From the NCBI GenBank assembly GCA_019634575.1, contig JAHCAY010000001.1, positions 2,046,001 through 2,110,000 on the forward strand: a DNA stretch of 64,000 nucleotides, written 5' to 3'. The position numbers were made by a program, and so were the translations under genes. The notes below the pieces were generated by a model, which was given only the letters and a program-made list of their open reading frames with translations, was not told where the DNA came from and did not search any database. The first letter of the stretch is position 1; each line of letters starts with the position of its first letter. Shown here in pieces: positions 58,887 to 64,000 of the stretch. Source of the DNA: Candidatus Didemnitutus sp. GTDB lineage: Bacteria; Verrucomicrobiota; Verrucomicrobiia; Opitutales; Opitutaceae.

Positions 58887-60260
58887 ATGACCGACGCCGC
58901 TCTCTCCCGGCAGGCGAGCCGCCTGCGCTTCGACGATCCTGCCCTCGAAACCCGTTTCCGCGCGGACCACGACGAACGCTCGCTCCGCCAATGGCGCATC
59001 GCCGCCGGCCTCGGCGCCGCGGCCGTGATCGCGATCGGGATCTTCTACGACATCAACAGCGCCAGCTCGGCCCGCGTGGAGAGCTTCGGCCGCTTCGGCC
59101 TCGTGCTGCCGTGGTTCGCACTGATGTTCGCGTTTACCTTCTGGCACCGCCAGCGCCCGCACTTGCAACTCGTCGGCGCGCTCTGCTGCACCGGTGCCGT
59201 CTCGTTCTATTTTCTGACGCAGTGCTTCGCGGTCGCGACGCAGATGCGTCTGACCTACTCGCTCACCGTCAGCCTGTTCTCGCTCAACAGCCAGTTTCTC
59301 GTCGCCGTCGCCGTCGCGGTGCCGCTGATCACGCGCGCGGTGGCGGTCACCTTGTTCGCCACGACCGCCCTCAGCTATGTGTTCATTCGCGCCGCCTATC
59401 CCGCCGCCGCGCGCGATTTTCTCCTCCACCAGACGATCCTGCAGCAAGTCGCGACCGTCGGCCTGATCTCGCTCGTCCTCATCGCCGTCACCTGGGCACG
59501 CGAGCGCTTGCAGCGCCTCTCCTTCGCCCAGCAGGAACAACTCGCCGCGATGAACGCCGAGCTCGCGCGCCTCAACGCCGAGAAAAACGAATTCATGGCC
59601 ATCGCCGCCCATGACTTGCGCGCCCCGCTCGCCAGCGTCGGCGGCGCCGCCGAGCAACTCGCGCCCCGCGCCTCCGACCCCGCCCTCGCTCGCGGCCTCG
59701 CGCTCATCGCCGACCAAACGCGGCGCATGCTCGCCCTCGTCAACGACTACCTCGGCGCGCACGCCGCCGAGAGCGGCCAGCTGCCTGTGCGCCTCGCCCC
59801 GCTGGAGCTCGGCCAGATCGCCCGCGACGCCGCGCAACGCCACGCCGCCACCGCCGCCGCCAAGCGCCAGCGCCTCGAACTCGGCGGCGCGGACGCCGGC
59901 GTGCGCATCGCAGCCGACGCCACGCTGCTCGCCCAAGTCGTCGACAATTTCGTCACCAACGCCCTCAAATTCAGTCCCGCCGGCGCTACCATTCGCCTCG
60001 AGATCCAGACCGCCGACGGCCACCCGCGCGCGCGCCTCGCCGTCATCGACCAAGGCCCCGGCATCGCCGCCGACGAGCAGGCGAAACTCTTCCGCAAATT
60101 CGGCCGCGCCAGCACCCGACCCACCGGCGGCGAATCCTCCCACGGCCTCGGCCTCGCCGTCGCCAAACGCCTCGCCGAAGCCAGCGGCGGCAATGTGGGC
60201 TGTGACAGTGAAACTGGCCGCGGCGCGACGTTCTGGGTTGAACTGCCCCGCTCCGCCTAA
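58887..60260 (+). CDS. Six-helix sensor histidine kinase
   Basis: A 457-residue kinase with about six membrane helices in residues 35-205 (AAGLGAAAVIAIGIF, FGLVLPWFALMFAFTFW, VGALCCTGAVSFYFL, FLVAVAVAVPLI, VAVTLFATTALSYVFI, VATVGLISLVLIAVTW). These are followed by a short coiled coil and HisKA with FMAIAAHDLRAPLASVGGAA (His242). The HATPase has FVTNALKFSPAG, DQGPGIAADEQAKLFRKFGR and SSHGLGLAVAKRLAEASGG. The membrane part has no known sensor fold, so the signal is unknown. The response regulator starts 13 bases after the stop. Confidence 0.92.
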   Translation: MTDAALSRQASRLRFDDPALETRFRADHDERSLRQWRIAAGLGAAAVIAIGIFYDINSASSARVESFGRFGLVLPWFALMFAFTFWHRQRPHLQLVGALCCTGAVSFYFLTQCFAVATQMRLTYSLTVSLFSLNSQFLVAVAVAVPLITRAVAVTLFATTALSYVFIRAAYPAAARDFLLHQTILQQVATVGLISLVLIAVTWARERLQRLSFAQQEQLAAMNAELARLNAEKNEFMAIAAHDLRAPLASVGGAAEQLAPRASDPALARGLALIADQTRRMLALVNDYLGAHAAESGQLPVRLAPLELGQIARDAAQRHAATAAAKRQRLELGGADAGVRIAADATLLAQVVDNFVTNALKFSPAGATIRLEIQTADGHPRARLAVIDQGPGIAADEQAKLFRKFGRASTRPTGGESSHGLGLAVAKRLAEASGGNVGCDSETGRGATFWVELPRSA

Positions 60261-60273
60261 AAATTTTCCGCTC

Positions 60274-60954
60274 ATGCCTCCCGCCCCGCCTTCCCGCGTC
60301 CGCGTCGCCTTGATCGAGGACGACGTCCCGTTCCGGAGTTTCGTGGCCGGGCTGCTGAACGAATCCTCGCGCTACGAAACCGTCGCCCAAGCCGATTCCG
60401 CCGAGGCCGCCGCGACGTGGTCGGCGCAACTCCGGCCCGATCTCGCGCTCGTGGACATCGCACTGCCCGGCGCATCGGGCACGATCGCGGTCCGGCAACT
60501 GTTGGAAAAATTTCCCGCCCTCACGATCGTCATGCTCACCGCGCGCACCGACGACGATTCCATCCTCGACGCCATCAAGGCCGGCGCCGTCGGCTACATC
60601 GTCAAGGGCACGCACTCCGCCGAACTCGTGGCCGCGCTCGACGACGCCGGTGCCGGCGGCGCGCCCATGTCGCCCGCGATCGCCCGGCGCGTCCTCGCGT
60701 TGATGCGCGACACGCCGTCGCCCGCAGCCCAGATGAGCGCGCAACGCGCCGGCGGCAGCCCGCTGCAACCGCTCACGCCGCGCGAACACGACGTGCTCTC
60801 GCTCGTCGCCACCGGAGCCTCGGACAAGGAGGCCGCGGCGCGCCTCGGCATTTCCGTCTCCGCCGTGAAGCAGCACCTCGCCAACATCTACGCGAAGTGG
60901 CGCGTGCGTTCCCGCACCGAGGCCGCGATCAAGTTCACGCAAGCCGGCCGGTGA
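60274..60954 (+). CDS. LuxR/NarL-family response regulator, partner of the six-helix kinase
   Basis: A 226-residue response regulator. The receiver has the acidic pocket Asp16-Asp17 (VALIEDDVPFRSFV), phospho-accepting Asp61 (LALVDIALPGASGT), MLTARTDDD and Lys in GYIVKGTHSAEL. The HTH is LTPREHDVLSLVATGASDKE, AAARLGISVSAVKQHLANIY, AKWRVRSRTEAAI. It lies 13 bases after the kinase, so the two form one two-component system. The palindrome at 61021 and the secreted glucanase-like gene downstream are possible targets. Start at ATG 60274; the open frame runs far upstream through the kinase gene but is not coding. Confidence 0.94.
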   Translation: MPPAPPSRVRVALIEDDVPFRSFVAGLLNESSRYETVAQADSAEAAATWSAQLRPDLALVDIALPGASGTIAVRQLLEKFPALTIVMLTARTDDDSILDAIKAGAVGYIVKGTHSAELVAALDDAGAGGAPMSPAIARRVLALMRDTPSPAAQMSAQRAGGSPLQPLTPREHDVLSLVATGASDKEAAARLGISVSAVKQHLANIYAKWRVRSRTEAAIKFTQAGR

Positions 60955-61020
60955 TCCTGCATCGCGCGAGAAGCGCGATTTCCCCGCCCCCGAAGGCGCC
61001 GATGCCCGTCTCCGGCAAAA

Positions 61021-61035
61021 TTACGTATTACGTAA
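61021..61035. promoter_or_regulatory. Palindrome TTACGTATTACGTAA upstream of the glucanase-like gene
   Basis: Perfect 15-base palindrome around a central T, built from two TACGTA units, in an A+T-rich patch 130 bases upstream of the gene at 61167 and 66 bases after the response regulator. It is unusual for this GC-rich DNA and is a plausible regulator-binding site. Confidence 0.5.
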
Positions 61036-61166
61036 AATAGCCGAACGCGCGCGCGAACCGCCGTCGGCGCGAGCCATGGCCCAAACGAGCGCATTTTCAC
61101 GCCTTGATGTGTCCGGACGCACTGCGGTTCCACGCCTCCCTCGCAATGCCCCCATCCCCACGCCCT

Positions 61167-63713
61167 ATGAAATCCCGCTTCGCCACGCTCGCCCTCTGCG
61201 CCCTTGCCACCGCGCTCTCGCCGCTCATCAGCCGCGCCCAGCAGACCGTTCAGATCGTCAACGACGACGCCCCGACCACGCCGGACTCCGGCGTCTGGGT
61301 GCTGTTCGCCGGCAGCCCCGCCAACGTCAGCACCAGCGGCGGAGCCATCTCGGGCCTGCGCAACCTCGCCATTCCGACCTGCGCCGTCTCCACCGTCCAA
61401 GCCGCCGGCGCGACGACAGTGCAGGCGGCGCTGCTCACGAGCCCGACGTTCACCGTGCCCGCGGCGCCGTTCCCGATCAAATTCATCAGCGGCGCCAACG
61501 CCGGCACCACCGTGAAGGTGACGGCCTACGCCCCGGGCACCGGCACGCTCACCACCGCCGCCGTGCCCAACGCCCAGGCGGCGGGCGACCAGTTCATCGT
61601 CGGCGCCTACTCGCAGCAGCTCAGCTCGCTGCCGTCCACGAGCACTGTCGTCTCGCCGCTCTCCGGCGCGACGCAGAAAATCTACACCGTCACCGCCAAC
61701 AACCTCGCCTCCGCTGTCGTCTACGTTTCGACCGCACCGCTGACCTACCTCGACGCCGCGCCCGCCATCGCCACCAGCGCCGTCGCCTACCAGACCGTCG
61801 AGCTGACCACCGGCACCGGCGGCGGCGCCACGACCTCGGACCTCACCGCGATCGATTACTTCGCCCTGCCGCTCCAGATCGAGTCGATCAACCTGACCAG
61901 CAGCGCCACCACGCACCGCCGGACGTTCTACTTCAGCCGCGCCTCGATCGTCGCCGGCCTCAAGAAGGTCGGCGCGCAGAAGAACAGCGCCGGCGGCCTC
62001 TACCTCGGGCCCGGCCAGGTCGCCGCCGCCAACCTCGGCAACCCGAGCCCCTTCCCCAGCTTCAAGGGCTACCTCCACGCCCTCGCCCAGGCCGGCACGA
62101 AGTTCAAAATTGCCGGCACGCAAAACTTCGGCGCACCCAATCCCGCCATGGTCTACGGCATCGGCCTCGGCGGCGGCTACCAATCCACCTACAACTACGA
62201 CACCGTCATCCACGAGCCCACGCCGGGCAACTTCGTCGCCACGCTCACCCCCGGCCAGACCGGCAACAGCCTCACCGGCGCGCCGTCGTTCTACCCCAGC
62301 ATCGCCAACCTCGAGCGCATCACTGTGAACCTCTCCGCGCCGAACGCCAAGACGGGCGGCGGCTACGACCAGACCATCTACGGCGCCGTGCTCAACGCCT
62401 CGTCGTTCGCCCTCAAGCTCAAGCCCGGCTCGCCCTCGCTACTCCCCACGCCACCCTCCGGTTTCGTCGTCACCACCGGCACCAGCACCTCGTCGTTCCT
62501 CGCCACCAACCTCGCCACGCTGAACTTCGTCGCGCCGTTCTCCGTCACCTTCACCAGCGGCGCCAACAACGGCACCACCGTCACCGCCGTCGCCCTCGAC
62601 AGTGCGGGCAACGTCACCGTGTCGCCCGCACTCGCGAACACCCCCAACGCCAACGACGCCTTCACCGTCGTCGTGCCGCCGGCCGACCTCTTCACCCAAC
62701 TCTACACCAACAGCGTCTTCAGCTGGGCCGTCGCCGACCTCCTCGCCGGACTCGACTTCGGCTTCGCCGGCAGCCCCGTCGCCGGCAACTCCAGCCGCTC
62801 GTGGTATGGCTCGTTTCCGCAACAGTTCCCCTACGGCTCCGCCCGCGGCTCGACCAACGACGGCTTCTACAACCCTTGGGCGGCGTTCCTCTACAACGCG
62901 TCCGACGCCTATGCCTTCGCCTTCAGCGACCGCGTCGCGCCGAGCCCGCTCATGAGCACGAACCCCGCCACCGAGGCGTTCCGCATCACGCTCCTGCCGG
63001 CCTCGCAGATCGACGCCCCGCTCGTCACCGCAACCAGCATCACGAGTTCCGAGATCGATCTCGCCTGGGCCGCACTGCCCGGCGTCACCTACGCCGTCAC
63101 GACGCAGCCCGCGATCGCGCCCGCGCAGATTTCCCTCCGCGGTGCCAAAGCCAAGCTCACCGGCCTCAACGCGGCCACGCCCTACCTCGTCTCCGTGCAA
63201 GGCACGAAGGGCGGCCAGAGTTCCCTCGTGCTGCCCGCGCTGTTCACCACCGCAGGCACCGTCGTTCCCGTCACCGGCACCGTGCCGTTCGGCTTCTCCT
63301 TCACCTGGGCCGGCACGTCCCCGTTGCCGTCGAACTACCAAGTCGTGCTCAACGGCACGCCCGTCCCGCTCACCAACGGCGTTTCCACCAGCAACCTCAA
63401 CGTCACCGCCGCACCGGGCACCAATCTCTTCGTGCTCCAGATCCAGGACACCTCCGCCAGCAACGCCACCGTCTACTCCGCCGTCGTGCAGGTCGACATC
63501 ACCGCCGCCAGCGGCCCGAGCCCGACGTCGTTCTCGCTCACCGACACGCCTGTCGTCTACGGCTCCAGCGGCCAGATCACCGTCGCGCCCACCGGGCCCT
63601 ACACGATCACCCAAAACGCCAACGGCCCCAGCAGCCCGCTCGTCCTCGGCATCGACTTCGCGCCGACCGTCCGCAAGGGCTACGCGCCCGTGGCGCTGCC
63701 GGCGAAGAAGTGA
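61167..63713 (+). CDS. Large secreted protein, GH64/glucanase-like with FN3-type region
   Basis: An 848-residue exported protein with signal peptide MKSRFATLALCALATALSPL, then ISRAQQ. The body resembles glycoside hydrolase family 64 (beta-1,3-glucanase) in several places: AIDYFALPLQIESINLTSSA, FSWAVADLLAGLDFGFAGS, DGFYNPWAAFLYNASDAYAF and AFSDRVAPSPLMSTNP. Catalytic residues were not identified with certainty. Two copies of a module of about 50 residues (FISGANAGTTVKVTAYAPGT at 110-130; FTSGANNGTTVTAVALDSAG at about 465) are set into it. The C-terminus (about 620-700) is a fibronectin type III-like region (ITSSEIDLAWAALPGVTYAV). I start at ATG 61167; 61146 is possible. Confidence 0.75.
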   Translation: MKSRFATLALCALATALSPLISRAQQTVQIVNDDAPTTPDSGVWVLFAGSPANVSTSGGAISGLRNLAIPTCAVSTVQAAGATTVQAALLTSPTFTVPAAPFPIKFISGANAGTTVKVTAYAPGTGTLTTAAVPNAQAAGDQFIVGAYSQQLSSLPSTSTVVSPLSGATQKIYTVTANNLASAVVYVSTAPLTYLDAAPAIATSAVAYQTVELTTGTGGGATTSDLTAIDYFALPLQIESINLTSSATTHRRTFYFSRASIVAGLKKVGAQKNSAGGLYLGPGQVAAANLGNPSPFPSFKGYLHALAQAGTKFKIAGTQNFGAPNPAMVYGIGLGGGYQSTYNYDTVIHEPTPGNFVATLTPGQTGNSLTGAPSFYPSIANLERITVNLSAPNAKTGGGYDQTIYGAVLNASSFALKLKPGSPSLLPTPPSGFVVTTGTSTSSFLATNLATLNFVAPFSVTFTSGANNGTTVTAVALDSAGNVTVSPALANTPNANDAFTVVVPPADLFTQLYTNSVFSWAVADLLAGLDFGFAGSPVAGNSSRSWYGSFPQQFPYGSARGSTNDGFYNPWAAFLYNASDAYAFAFSDRVAPSPLMSTNPATEAFRITLLPASQIDAPLVTATSITSSEIDLAWAALPGVTYAVTTQPAIAPAQISLRGAKAKLTGLNAATPYLVSVQGTKGGQSSLVLPALFTTAGTVVPVTGTVPFGFSFTWAGTSPLPSNYQVVLNGTPVPLTNGVSTSNLNVTAAPGTNLFVLQIQDTSASNATVYSAVVQVDITAASGPSPTSFSLTDTPVVYGSSGQITVAPTGPYTITQNANGPSSPLVLGIDFAPTVRKGYAPVALPAKK

Positions 63714-63753
63714 CGGCCAAGCCGCGCCGTCCTTCCGGCGCCCCAAAACAAGA

Positions 63754-63775
63754 ACGGCGCCCCGCGGGGCGCCGT
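63754..63775 (-). terminator. Rho-independent terminator of queF
   Basis: A perfect 22-base palindrome, ACGGCGCCCCG and its complement, is followed on the minus strand by TCTTGTTTTGGGG. It lies 20 bases after the queF stop, between convergent genes. Confidence 0.75.
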
Positions 63776-63795
63776 GAATTGCCAGGCCGGCGCGC

Positions 63796-64000
63796 TCAAC
63801 GCTTTTTCTTCCGCGCCGGCTTCCACTCCGCCGTGATGCGCGAGCTGAAGCCGCCGCGCGCCTTCCAGTCGGCGATGATAGTCAGGCTGCGCGGCTTGAG
63901 CGCCGCGCCGAGCTCGTCGCAAATCTTGTTCGTCGCCGCCTCGAAGAAGATGCCCTCGTTGCGATACGCGTGGAAGTAGAGTTTGAGCGACTTCAGCTCG
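63796..64000 (-). CDS. queF: NADPH-dependent 7-cyano-7-deazaguanine reductase, C-terminal part (5' end outside window)
   Basis: Last 67 residues of QueF, which reduces preQ0 to preQ1 in queuosine synthesis. The fragment starts ELKSLKLYFHAYRNEGIFFE, the family-specific block with the conserved Glu and His region. It continues NKICDELGAALKPRSLTIIA and ends DWKARGGFSSRITAEWKPARKKKR-type basic sequence. The frame is open to the edge of the window, and the catalytic Cys lies outside it. A queD-like gene is present 60 kb away. A terminator palindrome follows. Confidence 0.9.
   Translation of the reverse strand, partial: ELKSLKLYFHAYRNEGIFFEAATNKICDELGAALKPRSLTIIADWKARGGFSSRITAEWKPARKKKR

Noticed and set aside
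61076..63979. 967-codon open frame in another phase of the glucanase-like gene
   Set aside because: Arg/His/Pro-rich composition with no signal peptide or domain; the chosen frame has a signal peptide and family blocks.

Overview
The window is about 64 kb of high-GC (roughly two-thirds G+C) chromosomal DNA. Gene content points to Verrucomicrobiota, most likely family Opitutaceae. The pointers are a PilMNOPQ-like operon of the kind named after Akkermansia Amuc_1098-1102, a PEP-CTERM protein, a GxxExxY gene between gyrB and gyrA, a 33-residue COX24-like protein, an S46 peptidase, and many short palindromic repeats between genes. No rRNA, tRNA, CRISPR array, IS element or prophage was seen. The assignment rests on recognised families, not on a database search.

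Layout. 1-8.1 kb: the end of a chemotaxis receptor, a Tat-exported phosphoesterase, hemN-queD, two PH-domain membrane proteins, an MBL hydrolase with a LysM lipoprotein, and kdsD. 8.3-15.9 kb: class I and class II fumarases, YjbQ, an ECF sigma factor with a membrane partner, a polyprenyl diphosphate synthase and a CPBP protease. 16-20.6 kb: a minus-strand pilus-type operon in PilM-N-O-P-Q order. 20.9-27 kb: a COX24-like small protein and an AddA/AddB-like helicase-nuclease pair.

27.2-36.9 kb holds the most unusual feature. Two paralogous plus-strand modules each carry a NarL-type histidine kinase followed by PilV-, PilW- and PilX-like prepilin genes. They are separated only by rpsT on the other strand. 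The second module also has a LuxR-type response regulator and the first does not. In the first module the kinase stop codon overlaps the first prepilin start, so sensing and minor-pilin production may be coupled. With the PilMNOPQ-like operon 7 kb away, the window looks like part of a dispersed type IV pilus or pseudopilus system. No assembly ATPase, platform protein or prepilin peptidase is present here.

37-50 kb: RNase P RNA downstream of a zinc-ribbon coiled-coil protein, gyrB - GxxExxY - gyrA, a PtsN-like EIIA protein, two small lipoproteins sharing a leader motif, and an S46 dipeptidyl-peptidase. 50-64 kb: CorA, an M28 peptidase, an MFS transporter, a glycosyltransferase, a DEDD exonuclease, an inositol-monophosphatase-family phosphatase, and a PEP-CTERM LamG-like protein. 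These are followed by a LuxR regulator with a degenerate receiver, a histidine kinase/response regulator pair, a large secreted GH64-like protein and the 3' part of queF.

Start codons were chosen from signal peptides, domain starts, overlaps and divergent neighbours. Where I trimmed a start I say so.
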